Part shown: piece by piece, positions 29,501 to 37,228 of the stretch
Layout: every line of letters starts with the position of its first letter
Position numbering within the stretch: position 1 is the first letter of the stretch
NCBI GenBank assembly: GCA_018671175.1
Contig: JABHIE010000031.1
Location: 354,128-418,127, forward strand
DNA length: 64,000 bases
Direction of reading: 5' to 3'
Source of the DNA: Planctomycetota bacterium
Lineage (GTDB): Bacteria; Planctomycetota; UBA1135
Position numbers and translations under genes: made by a program
The notes under the pieces: model-generated
Told to the model about the DNA's origin: nothing
Seen by the model: only the letters and a program-made list of their open reading frames with translations
The model's database searches: none

Positions 29501-30459
29501 TCCAAGAGAGTTTGCATCATTTTCAACGACATCTGCGTCAAGCGAACATCTTCAAGGAAGCACTCGATTTACTCGCCACCACGGATGTCCTCCGCGTGTC
29601 CGCACAAACCCCACTCAGCCAATTGTCCGAATGCAGCGCTCGGTGCGCGCACCTGATTGGCTGGCTGCTTTCACCACTCGACGGCGTGGTTCTTCTTGCA
29701 TCTCAACCTCTTGCGGGGCTTCCTCCTAAGTTGTCGCGGCAACTCGCTGATGCGTTTTCCGACGGGCGGCACGGGGTTTGGCGCTGGAGCGATGCGCAAG
29801 GCGAAAATCGGCTTACCGCTCCAACTCCGATGGCCTTCGATCTCGATGCTTGGTCGTTGCCAACTAGGGTGGGGCGCAACGGGCTTCTCCGTGATGCTCT
29901 TGGTTTGACTGACCCCTTGATTCAGCATTACCTTCGTACCGAGGAGGCCCGTTTTCGTGGCTTGAAGCAACAGGATCTTTCCTCCAAGGGTGCTCTGGCT
30001 TGCCCCAAATGCCGCGCAAATGGAACTTTTGCACCCCATCCTGAATTGCGGCTTGCTTGCCCAGCATGTTTCGGAACAGGATGGCGGCGTGAGGCGGCAG
30101 CCCTTGAAGATCGTGGCGTTTCATGGTCTCAATTGGGGCAGATGAGCCTTGAAGCCCTAGCTGAACATTTTGCCGCGACGCCTGCTTTGGCCGAAGTCCT
30201 TGAAGCGGCGCTGGCGTTCGGTTTTCACGGATTACAACTCGACGAGGCTATTCAGCGTTTGCCCGAGGCCGTGCGGCAGTGGGCCCCCTTGTGCGGCAAA
30301 CTCCAAATGGGTGGCTCTTGGAGACTGGCTGCCCCATTTGCTGGTTTAAGCCACTTGGAGGCAAAGCGAATCGCGTCTACAATGGATGGTTTCTCCCAGA
30401 GCAAAAATGACTTTGAGCAACAGGGTCATCCCGCTATGGGTGAGATGCCTCATGATTGA
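26521..30459 (+). CDS. Degenerate, extended UvrA-like ABC ATPase
   Basis: The 1312-residue product has two complete UvrA-type ATPase modules. Module 1: Walker A GPSGAGKS at 31-38, cysteine pairs at 121-124 and 241-244, signature LSLGEGRR at 324-331, Walker B LLLFDEP at 346-352. Module 2: Walker A GVSGSGKT at 464-471, zinc cysteines in 552-570, signature LSLGERGR at 634-641, Walker B LFLLDEP at 658-664. Residues about 820-1312 look like two further modules: CPAC at 842, an insertion-domain-like stretch, CRDC at 967, CPKC and CPAC at 1161-1183. They lack any Walker A; the signature is decayed to LSECSA and the Walker B lacks its acidic pair. Chlamydial UvrA is a known tandem duplication. This looks like a reduced version and is not the housekeeping UvrA. 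Confidence 0.88.
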   Translation: MSSIRLRGLRAGNLQNADLDLQLGRWTAIHGPSGAGKSALLFGTLEPVAARRFSLLSKPDSLPGGTEDWLVPIADSIQGLPPTLASAGEIPRNRRLKEVGSVLDVWPFLAEQWQLHPQRCCSNCGHKWLQPQMDVLLELARSWPVGVRIHFFSDASGASTDDLLHAGWTRVRLKQTLARLEEAPEVLPAESQLLLDRFKWKGRASEARLAEALSEGLRRGVAFQIDIHGGDSIDIPSSTNCPTCQSELPKRDAAHLAQLTPQESEGCQDVWVKGHPWSAWRNAPFSDWHSAFSAEKSCATTRRLHFISRTGLGHLSASRQLGTLSLGEGRRLELVSWLAQARTGQLLLFDEPGMGLHGSERRDLAALLQELTRQGNTVLTADPAREFLEAADEWVHLGPGGGPSGGQVVAQGNRQELPNADDAPAFTVSKPDADTSLSFSNLQKRHLAIPSLKVPLGRVVAFCGVSGSGKTTLVEHEILPRLRAEEGFEGQLPLGGVRVLLERALGHSLWSTVATLSGAWREIREHFAEGEEGRIRGLSASDFVARPKQGACAVCQGHGVAADGIPCEHCEGLGLRLDLLDLRFRSRSLRQWLTTPLESLEKRLPQEGRLRTLVQHLCRLGLGARTFGERGRHLSLGERGRLALARALASARRGRPQLFLLDEPCLGLPTPDAMRVVELLRSLTEQGHSFWVVEHHEVLLRSADWLIELGPGAGPSGGNLLFEGPPSALESSHTPTAVWFRQSRQQALSPLAWEESALPLSERLQENLALPARRQLEDDLLRELATRSPLLSDALPAQTANDALLPPVAWPVSPPPRTPVISVLGLDALFKEALLEHGQSLCPACRGGGPWPDLLTAVAAQADQGEFVFATPLSANLAAEGATSLLHAAGFRRFLRAGKREKITLKNHIQPGEPVWLDRIHLKTDDDAQGRLLDLEHHSRLLGQKELLVYAPQDLNHAAWVYHPDACRDCAQRGLGVETQLAGLSRAKLYELPLQESLHHFQRHLRQANIFKEALDLLATTDVLRVSAQTPLSQLSECSARCAHLIGWLLSPLDGVVLLASQPLAGLPPKLSRQLADAFSDGRHGVWRWSDAQGENRLTAPTPMAFDLDAWSLPTRVGRNGLLRDALGLTDPLIQHYLRTEEARFRGLKQQDLSSKGALACPKCRANGTFAPHPELRLACPACFGTGWRREAAALEDRGVSWSQLGQMSLEALAEHFAATPALAEVLEAALAFGFHGLQLDEAIQRLPEAVRQWAPLCGKLQMGGSWRLAAPFAGLSHLEAKRIASTMDGFSQSKNDFEQQGHPAMGEMPHD

Positions 30460-32170
30460 CTCCGACAAGCCCCTCATCCTCCAAGGCGATATGACTATCG
30501 TTCTCGAGACGACGCACCCTCGCTTTGAAGAGATGCGCGATGGCTTGCTGCCTTTCACAGAGTTGGTTAAGTCGCCTGAGTATTTGCACACTTATCGCGT
30601 GACGCCTATTTCCGTCTGGAATGCCTCGGCTACGGGGCTCAAGGCTTCCGAAGTGCTGGCCTTCCTCGAAGCTGAGAGCCGCTACGGAATGCCTAGCCAC
30701 TTTGCCGTTGAGATTGAGGGTTGGTTCAATCGTTGCGGAGTGTTTTCTCTTCACTCCGATGAAAGCACGGGCGAGTTGCGACTTGAGGCCACCGACCCTT
30801 CTCTTTTTGCTCAGCTTTTGCACGACTCCGAATTGGCGGCTCAATTCAAAGCCGTTGATGCCAGTCGAGGTCGTGGCCAGCTCACTCGCGGTCGCCGAGG
30901 CTTAGTCAAAGAACACCTCATCAAGCTCGGCTATCCCGTTGATGATCGCGCCGGTTATGTCGACGGAAGCCCTCTAGAGATTCGCCTTCGAGGTCAAGAC
31001 GAGGGTGGTTTTGCTTTGCGTGAATATCAAACGAGAGCCGTTGAGTCGTTCCATCGTGGCGGCTCAGCTCTAGGCGGGTCAGGCGTAATCGTCTTGCCGT
31101 GCGGCTCCGGTAAAACGGTGGTGGGTTTGGCCGCAATGGCCGCAGTCGGCACGCATACCTTGGTTTTGACGCCAAACACCGTTGCGCTGCGGCAATGGAA
31201 ACGCGAGCTTCTTGACAAAACGCATCTCACCGAAGATGACATCGGCGAATACAGCGGTGATTCAAAAGAGATTCGGCCCGTTACTTTGACGACCTATCAA
31301 ATATTGACTTACCGTAAAAAGAAAGGCGGCGAGTTCTTGCACTTCAACCTTTTCGCAGCAGGGAACTGGGGCTTAATCATTTACGATGAAGTCCATCTTT
31401 TGCCCGCACCCGTTTTTCGCGCGACGGCCGAGATCCAAGCGCGTCGTCGTCTAGGTCTAACTGCAACTTTGGTGCGCGAAGATGGCAAAGAAGATGAGGT
31501 GTTTTGCCTTATTGGCCCCAAGCGCTACGACGCGCCCTGGAAAGATTTAGAGCGCCGCGGTTTTATCGCTTCCGTGCAATGCGCCGAGATACGCGTTTCG
31601 ATGAGCGATGATTTGCGCGTTGAGTATTTGGCTTCAGGTAAGCGTTCGAGATTTCGTATTGCCTCAGAAAACCCAGCTAAAACAGATGTCATCCTTGCGT
31701 TGCTCGAGCGCCATAAGGGTGAGCGCATTTTGATTATTGGCCAGTATCTTGATCAGTTGCGTGAGCTGCAAAAAGAGTTGGGTTGCCCCATGATTACAGG
31801 CAAGATGCCTAATCCTGAGCGAGACCAGTGGTACGACGCTTTTCGAGAGGGGCGCGAAGAAGTTCTGCTTGTAAGTAAGGTCGGTAATTTCGCGATTGAT
31901 TTACCCGACGCATCTGTCGCTATTCAGATTTCAGGCGCCTACGGTTCTCGTCAAGAAGAGGCGCAGCGCATGGGGCGCATTTTGCGACCCAAAGCTGATG
32001 GGCGCGGGGCATCGTTTTACGCGATTGTCAGTGAAGCCAGCGTGGATCAAGAGTTCGCTGAAAATCGTCAGAGGTTTTTAACCGAGCAAGGCTACGCCTA
32101 CGCCATTTTGTCGGGTGATGCGCTGATCGCTGATCTTGACCGTCATTTTTCCCCTCATTGCCGCAATTGA
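30452..32170 (+). CDS. XPB/Ssl2-type DNA repair helicase
   Basis: A superfamily 2 helicase of the bacterial XPB group. From the ATG at 30452 (573 residues) there is an N-terminal XPB-like region, Walker A LPCGSGKT at 215-222, DEVH at 312-315, TAT with the XPB-specific RED motif (LTATLVREDGKEDE, 336-349), and C-terminal motifs V and VI (SKVGNFAIDLPDA, QRMGRILRP). XPB unwinds or translocates DNA in transcription and nucleotide excision repair in eukaryotes; bacterial XPBs are poorly understood. It overlaps the UvrA-like gene by 8 bases and the next gene by one base. Confidence 0.93.
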   Translation: MIDSDKPLILQGDMTIVLETTHPRFEEMRDGLLPFTELVKSPEYLHTYRVTPISVWNASATGLKASEVLAFLEAESRYGMPSHFAVEIEGWFNRCGVFSLHSDESTGELRLEATDPSLFAQLLHDSELAAQFKAVDASRGRGQLTRGRRGLVKEHLIKLGYPVDDRAGYVDGSPLEIRLRGQDEGGFALREYQTRAVESFHRGGSALGGSGVIVLPCGSGKTVVGLAAMAAVGTHTLVLTPNTVALRQWKRELLDKTHLTEDDIGEYSGDSKEIRPVTLTTYQILTYRKKKGGEFLHFNLFAAGNWGLIIYDEVHLLPAPVFRATAEIQARRRLGLTATLVREDGKEDEVFCLIGPKRYDAPWKDLERRGFIASVQCAEIRVSMSDDLRVEYLASGKRSRFRIASENPAKTDVILALLERHKGERILIIGQYLDQLRELQKELGCPMITGKMPNPERDQWYDAFREGREEVLLVSKVGNFAIDLPDASVAIQISGAYGSRQEEAQRMGRILRPKADGRGASFYAIVSEASVDQEFAENRQRFLTEQGYAYAILSGDALIADLDRHFSPHCRN

Positions 32171-34167
32171 TGCCTCAACTCACTTTATCCCGCACTTTAG
32201 CGAAGCGTTCCACAAGCGAGCTCGCTGAGCTGTTTGCGCTCTGGCATGAAAAAACGAATTCTCCTAATGGCCGAGCTGATTTGCTTGCGGCTTTGGCGAA
32301 ACGCATGAGCCAGCCATCCGCGGTCGCCGCCATAAGAGCGCAGCTCGACGAGACGCTCGACCCGGTTTTTCGTGCAATGAGCGTATACCCTGGCGAGGGG
32401 TTGCTTTTCGGTCGCATCAAGCACGACCCTAATTGCAACGGTGTCGAAAATCGATTGATTCGCTCAGCCTTAAGTGAGCTTGTGCATCTTGGCCTAGCCT
32501 CGATGTCAATGGGTGTTCGTTCTGGCGAAGAGCGCAAGCTGTGGGGCATCCCTATGGAAATCCACCTGGCTCTGGGGCAAACACCGCAGACAAAAGGTGA
32601 GCCCGGGTCTTTGCTCACTTTGCGAGGTTGGCTTGAGCAGGCCTTTCGTCGTCAAGGTCAAGAAGAGCCTGCTGAGCAAGCTAGACGCATGTACCGCTTT
32701 TTGGCTGACGACAAGGCATTGCTGGCTCGTATTGATGCCCTGGCGCCACAATTGAAAGAGGTTTACCACCTCATTGCGAGTGAGTGGGGCGGTATTGTTT
32801 CAATCGCTGACTATCAAACAAAAGCCCTTGAGCTTTCGTTTCAGGAATTAATCGACGGCCTTGAAAGTGCAACTCTAGGCACTGTCGGCGAGCTTGACCT
32901 CGAGAGCTTTGGTTTGCGCCAACGTGGCCAAGTGATTGCTCTCTTCGACGAGGGCGTTTTAGCCTATTTGCGCCGAGAAGGGGTTGTATCGGCTGTTTTA
33001 CCCGAATTCTCTGCAAGCATCGGGGTTGACTTTGTTTCCAACTTTGGCCGATTTGCTTCTTTTGTCGAAGGCGAAAATGTGCGATTCACAGTAAGCGGCT
33101 CACTATTCAAGAGCACGGGTAAACGCATAGCCGAGCGGCTCATTGCAAACCCTGGGCGTGAATTCAGGCGATTCGAAATTCTTGAACTCGAGTATAAGTT
33201 TGCACTCGCGCATGGCTTCATCGACCGCACGGGTAAGCGCACTTTTTCAGTAACACCTGAGGGCTTTGAGTTCTTGAATCAAAGCCTCGAAGACAAGCAG
33301 CGAGTCATGCTCGATTGGCTCATCGAAGATCGAGATTTACCTGGCGATCTTGCTCACCAAATCCCTCTCCGCCGCACGACGCTTCGTTACCTCAAGCGCC
33401 TTGAGCCTAATGTTTGGTATGACGCGATGTTCTTGCCTTTCGTGGTGCGCAATCATTACCTTGGTGGCTTGAGTATGCAGGCCCGGCGCAATGGTGAGTC
33501 GCGCTCATTCCCTGTGCGTTCGTCTGCCGATGTACGCTCTCTAGCCTGGAATTTGTTCACTTGGGTTCGTAAATATCTTTATTTACTTGGCATCATTGAC
33601 ATGGCATACGACGACTCGGGTCGAGCGACCGCAATTCGGCTCACTACTTTGGGGGCAGAGCTTCTCGAAGTCATTCCTGGCCGCGATCTCGAAGCCGCGG
33701 GGCGCATAGTCGTCAACCCTGATTTCGAAGTCGTTCTTTTTCCCGATGTTCGCTCGCATGGGCTGGTTTACGAGCTTGACCGTTTTTGCGACCGTGAAAA
33801 AACCGATAGCCTTTACCACTATCGCATTTCGCCAAGCAGTTTGCAGCGCGCGCTTGCAGAAGGGGAAACACTCGATGTGATTCTGGCTTTACTTCAGAGC
33901 CGCAGTCGCACTCCCGTTCCTCAAAATGTTTTGTATTCGCTTGAGTCTTGGGCGCGCCAAGACGGTCTCATCCATTGGGATGGAGCTCATGCGTTGCATA
34001 GCGAACAAAAAGAGGTCCTTGACCGAATTGCATTGCACCCACAGCTACAAGCCTTGGGCTTAGATCGCGCGAGCCCTAATGAGTTGCAAGTCAACAAGGC
34101 GATACCGCGCGAAGACCTCTCGGGCTGGTTAAGAGACTACGGCGTGGCTTTGCACATCGAGGCCTAA
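32170..34167 (+). CDS. Helicase-associated protein (XPB/Ssl2-like, Helicase_C_3 domain)
   Basis: A 665-residue protein of the type encoded next to bacterial XPB genes. The C-terminal half (GRIVVNPDFEVVLFPDV, YELDRFCDREKTDSLYHYRI) matches the Helicase_C_3 pattern. The N-terminal half has winged-helix-like segments (ENRLIRSALSELVHLGLA). It has no ATPase motif and is thought to be a partner of XPB. ATG at 32170 uses the TGATG junction with the XPB stop. A TTG at 32158 is possible but less likely. Function beyond partnering is unknown. Confidence 0.85.
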   Translation: MPQLTLSRTLAKRSTSELAELFALWHEKTNSPNGRADLLAALAKRMSQPSAVAAIRAQLDETLDPVFRAMSVYPGEGLLFGRIKHDPNCNGVENRLIRSALSELVHLGLASMSMGVRSGEERKLWGIPMEIHLALGQTPQTKGEPGSLLTLRGWLEQAFRRQGQEEPAEQARRMYRFLADDKALLARIDALAPQLKEVYHLIASEWGGIVSIADYQTKALELSFQELIDGLESATLGTVGELDLESFGLRQRGQVIALFDEGVLAYLRREGVVSAVLPEFSASIGVDFVSNFGRFASFVEGENVRFTVSGSLFKSTGKRIAERLIANPGREFRRFEILELEYKFALAHGFIDRTGKRTFSVTPEGFEFLNQSLEDKQRVMLDWLIEDRDLPGDLAHQIPLRRTTLRYLKRLEPNVWYDAMFLPFVVRNHYLGGLSMQARRNGESRSFPVRSSADVRSLAWNLFTWVRKYLYLLGIIDMAYDDSGRATAIRLTTLGAELLEVIPGRDLEAAGRIVVNPDFEVVLFPDVRSHGLVYELDRFCDREKTDSLYHYRISPSSLQRALAEGETLDVILALLQSRSRTPVPQNVLYSLESWARQDGLIHWDGAHALHSEQKEVLDRIALHPQLQALGLDRASPNELQVNKAIPREDLSGWLRDYGVALHIEA

Positions 34168-34168
34168 A

Positions 34169-34774
34169 ATGCTGATGCCACCCAGAGGCGTTTGGGCAAT
34201 CGCATCAGACCTTGAATCGGCAACAGAAGCCATGCAATGGGCAGATGGCGCAGCTTGCGCACAAGCGTTTAGTTTTCGTTCCACCCAGCCGCAATCGGCT
34301 CGAATTTCACTCGCATGCCTTCAATCTATGCGCGAGCGCCTGCCTTGGCTTGCGGTTCATGCGCGGGCATCTTGGGCTCGATTGGTCGGTGCTGACGCCC
34401 TCATTGTGGGCTCTAGGGGTTTGCCTGTCTTCGAGACTCAGCAACTTTGGGATAGCAGCCTTGGCTTAAGTTCGCATTCGCCTGATGATCTTCAAATCGC
34501 TCAGAGCGGCGGCTTTGCTTTTGCTTTTGCCAGCCCCATTTGGGCAACCCCGTCTAAGGCGGGCATCCTTGAGCCACTTGGCTTAGAGACTCTACGCAAT
34601 CAAGTGGCCGATTTTGATGTACCACTCATCGCCCTGGGTGGTGTCAGCACGCCCGCACAAGTGGCTCAGTGCGCAGAGGCAGGCGCTCATGGCGTAGCGG
34701 TTTTGCGTGCAGCTCAAGAGCCAAAATTGTTGGCCGAAATGGTGGATGCCTGGCGTGAAACGGCTAAGGCCTAG
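34169..34774 (+). CDS. ThiE/TenI-like TIM-barrel protein
   Basis: The 201-residue product follows the ThiE/TenI layout: HARASWARLVGADALIVG, then GLSSHSPDDLQIAQSGG, then SPIWATPSKAG (compare GPVFPTxTK), and a phosphate-binding end LIALGGVSTPAQVAQCAEAG. The ThiE catalytic block around DGVHLGQ is replaced by DALIVGSRG, so thiamine-phosphate synthase activity is doubtful and a TenI-like or other role is possible. It follows the helicase-associated gene by one base. A second ATG at 34175 is an alternative start. Its 3' end overlaps the convergent pseudopilin-like gene by 11 bases. Confidence 0.72.
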   Translation: MLMPPRGVWAIASDLESATEAMQWADGAACAQAFSFRSTQPQSARISLACLQSMRERLPWLAVHARASWARLVGADALIVGSRGLPVFETQQLWDSSLGLSSHSPDDLQIAQSGGFAFAFASPIWATPSKAGILEPLGLETLRNQVADFDVPLIALGGVSTPAQVAQCAEAGAHGVAVLRAAQEPKLLAEMVDAWRETAKA

Positions 34775-35282
34775 GCCATAAAACTTGGAGTATGTCGTTG
34801 GCTTCCAGCGAAAAATGAGTCGGTAGAATGCCATCTGACCCGCCAGTAGCAATCGTCAAAATGTCGCGCCCTTGATGAGGTATCACGCGCATTGCGTACG
34901 CGTTGCCCCATGGGTCGATGGGCAGAAAAGTTTCATGGGGGAAGAGCGATTTGAGCGAGTGCGCAATATCAGCATCTTGCTCTATAGCCTTGGGGCGTGC
35001 ACCGGGCCCGAGCCAGAGATGCCCTCCAACTAGATCAGGCGCATAAACGCCGCCAAGCGTGGCATCCTCGAGCGCGAGATGAATGTGTCCGCGCAAATAC
35101 TCAAGGGCTGATTCGACCTGCGAAAGGCGAGCTCTTGGGCGCTCAGGTACCAGCGTCTTTACAATTAGCAAACTCACCAACGCTAAGAGAGCCAAAGCCC
35201 AGAGCCATTCGGCTCGGCTGAGACCGGAACTCGAGCTGCGGGCATTTGGTAAAACTGACGATGGGGCAGGGCGAAGAAGCAT
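34764..35282 (-). CDS. Type II secretion GspG-like pseudopilin
   Basis: From the ATG at 35282 (172 residues) the product has a short basic leader, a hydrophobic helix at about 24-45 (EWLWALALLALVSLLIVKTL), and a C-terminal part typical of major pseudopilins: PIDPWGNAYAMRVIPHQ and TIATGGSDGILPT, which resemble the GspG calcium-binding loop. The prepilin peptidase site is unusual, with SRAEWLW in place of GFTLIE. GGAAG lies about 10 bases upstream. Other secretion genes are absent. Its 5' end overlaps divergent thiL by 22 bases. Confidence 0.72.
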   Translation of the reverse strand: MLLRPAPSSVLPNARSSSSGLSRAEWLWALALLALVSLLIVKTLVPERPRARLSQVESALEYLRGHIHLALEDATLGGVYAPDLVGGHLWLGPGARPKAIEQDADIAHSLKSLFPHETFLPIDPWGNAYAMRVIPHQGRDILTIATGGSDGILPTHFSLEANDILQVLWPRP

Positions 35283-36178
35283 TGCATGACATCTTCCGGA
35301 ATTCTTTCCGCGGAGGGAAGGGCCTTTCTGGCCCAGGCTCAGATTGTGCTCGCTTGAAACCACCTTCTGGTGTGGCCACCTTGCAAACTGTCGATCAACT
35401 CATCGAGGGCGTGCATGCTGAATTGGGCACTCCCTGGACCACCCTCGCCCGCAAATTGCTTCGACGCACGCTCAGTGATTTGGCGGCTGTCGGGGCTCGT
35501 CCGTGGGCTGTTAGCTGGACAATTGCCGCGCCAGCTTCTGCTAGCCAATCTCGTCTCAAGCGAATGGCGCAAGCCTTTTTGGCTGAGGCCAACGCCTTCG
35601 GGTGCGCTGTCGTGGGCGGCGATTTGTCTCAAAGCCCTCATCTGGTTTTGACTTGTACTGCGACCGGCCTCGAGGGTCGGCGTCGCGCTCCAGGTCGATC
35701 AGGCGCTCGACCTGGCGATTGGCTCTTAGTTACCGGGCGACTGGGTGGGGCCGTTCAATCTGGAAGACACCTTCGCCCTGAGCCTCGCTTAACTGAGGGC
35801 ACGCGTCTCAATCAGACCTATCGCCCGCGAGCCATGATGGATTTGTCCGATGGCTTAGCGACTGATTTACCTCGACTCTTGCGGGCATCGGGGGTGGGCG
35901 CACAAATCCAGTTGAACGATTTGCCACTCCATCCAGAGGCCACCAAGGCAACGGGCCATGAGCGTTGGCAATGTGCACTTGCTGAGGGCGAAGATTACGA
36001 ATTGCTGATTGCCCTTCCCGCTCGCCGCGCACGGATGGCCTTGACCGACCCCGTTTTGTTGCGCACCGGTTTGACTCAAATCGGCACAGTTACAGAAGGC
36101 AACTCTTTGGTCTGGCTAGATGGGCAAACGCCTTTACGGGCAAAGTTCAAAGGCTGGACTTATTCTTGGAAGTCATGA
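35261..36178 (+). CDS. thiL: Thiamine-monophosphate kinase
   Basis: ThiL phosphorylates thiamine phosphate to thiamine pyrophosphate. The PurM-like fold is recognisable: GPGSDCARL (for the usual GIGDDAA), TVDQLIEGVHAE, RTLSDLAAVGARPWAV, VGGDLSQSPHLVLT, MMDLSDGLATDLPRLL and AEGEDYELLIALP. The ATG at 35261 is preferred to the TTG at 35246; TAAAAC ends 5 bases before it. The gene couples to tsaE by ATGA. It is not under a visible riboswitch. Confidence 0.92.
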   Translation: MGQGEEALHDIFRNSFRGGKGLSGPGSDCARLKPPSGVATLQTVDQLIEGVHAELGTPWTTLARKLLRRTLSDLAAVGARPWAVSWTIAAPASASQSRLKRMAQAFLAEANAFGCAVVGGDLSQSPHLVLTCTATGLEGRRRAPGRSGARPGDWLLVTGRLGGAVQSGRHLRPEPRLTEGTRLNQTYRPRAMMDLSDGLATDLPRLLRASGVGAQIQLNDLPLHPEATKATGHERWQCALAEGEDYELLIALPARRARMALTDPVLLRTGLTQIGTVTEGNSLVWLDGQTPLRAKFKGWTYSWKS

Positions 36179-36660
36179 AATACTCACTTACAAGCGCATC
36201 GCCTGAAATGACCCGCCGCCTCGGCGAGGCCCTTGGCGCGCTGTTAAAGGGCGGCGATTGCGTTTTGCTTGACGGCGAGCTTGGAGCGGGCAAAACCACT
36301 TTTGGTGGCGGGGTGGGGCTTGGTCTTGAAATCAAAGAGCCATTAACTTCCCCGACCTATCTTTTGTGCTGTGAATATATCGGCCGCACGAGGCTCCTGC
36401 ACCTCGACGCATATTTCGAAGAGCGGATGGACGGCCTGTTATGCGAGGGCTTGGTCGAGCGGTTTGATCGTGAAACGGTAATCCTGGTTGAGTGGGCTCG
36501 CAAAATGCAAGAATGGCTTCCGCAAGATCGACTTGAAATCATGTTTACAGGTTGGGCCGACGACCGACAGATTGTATTCACAGCCAGCGGGGCTCGGAGC
36601 CAGGCATTATTAACGGCATTTTCCGTGAACCCGTCATTCTCTGGTGCGTTTTCTTCCTAG
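36175..36660 (+). CDS. tsaE: tRNA threonylcarbamoyladenosine biosynthesis ATPase TsaE
   Basis: TsaE is the P-loop partner of TsaB-TsaD in making the t6A modification. The 161-residue product has Walker A GELGAGKTTF near 40-49, SPTYLLCCEY for the SPTF-type block, HLDAYFE for the HxDxYR block, and VEWARK for the EWxE region. The start overlaps thiL as ATGA. The C-terminal tail is longer than usual by about 15 residues. Confidence 0.92.
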   Translation: MKYSLTSASPEMTRRLGEALGALLKGGDCVLLDGELGAGKTTFGGGVGLGLEIKEPLTSPTYLLCCEYIGRTRLLHLDAYFEERMDGLLCEGLVERFDRETVILVEWARKMQEWLPQDRLEIMFTGWADDRQIVFTASGARSQALLTAFSVNPSFSGAFSS

Positions 36661-36664
36661 GTGC

Positions 36665-37228
36665 ATGGCTAATCACGCAGCGGATTTGTTGGAGCGCTTC
36701 CGGTCAGGCGATCGCGAGGCATTTCAGACCCTCGTTTGTGAGATGGGCCCTCGGCTAAAGGGGTTTTTCCTGAGGCAAGGGGCCCAAGCCGCCACCGCCG
36801 AAGACCTTACCCAAGATGTTTTTCTCCGCATCTACAACAGCAAAACGACCTACCAGGCGACTGGCAGGCTTGACGCTTACTTTTTTCGCATCGCCCGCAA
36901 CATCTGGATTGACTCGCGGCGCAAAAAGCGCCCTGTCCTGCTCGGCGATGACCAACCTGATGCCATCGATTCTGCTCCAAGCCCTGTTGAGCAAGTCGAT
37001 TTGGCTGACCGCGCTGCGCAGTTGCGCCAGTGGGTTGCCGAGCTTGACCCTGAGGCGCACGAATTGGTTGAGCTTGCAGTCTTGCAGCAACTTCCTTATC
37101 GCGAGATTTCTGAAATACTGGGCATTCCTGTGGGCACCGTTAAGAGCCGAGTCTTTTACACCTTGCGCCGTTTGCGTGAACAAGCCTCTGCGATTGACCC
37201 GAATACGCCATCCGAGGGCAGCCCGTGA
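36665..37228 (+). CDS. ECF-type RNA polymerase sigma factor
   Basis: A 187-residue sigma-70 family protein with only regions 2 and 4. Region 2 contains TAEDLTQDVFLRIYNS and RLDAYFFRIARNIWIDSRRKK; region 4 contains LPYREISEILGIPVGTVKSRVFYTLRRL. Such factors switch on small stress or envelope regulons. The ATG at 36665 starts 5 bases after tsaE. Its stop overlaps the GTG start of the next gene, a probable anti-sigma factor. Confidence 0.93.
   Translation: MANHAADLLERFRSGDREAFQTLVCEMGPRLKGFFLRQGAQAATAEDLTQDVFLRIYNSKTTYQATGRLDAYFFRIARNIWIDSRRKKRPVLLGDDQPDAIDSAPSPVEQVDLADRAAQLRQWVAELDPEAHELVELAVLQQLPYREISEILGIPVGTVKSRVFYTLRRLREQASAIDPNTPSEGSP

Noticed and set aside
32158-32170. TTG start at 32158 for the helicase-associated gene.
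   Set aside because: An ATG at 32170 fits the TGATG junction with the XPB stop, as in other couplings here.
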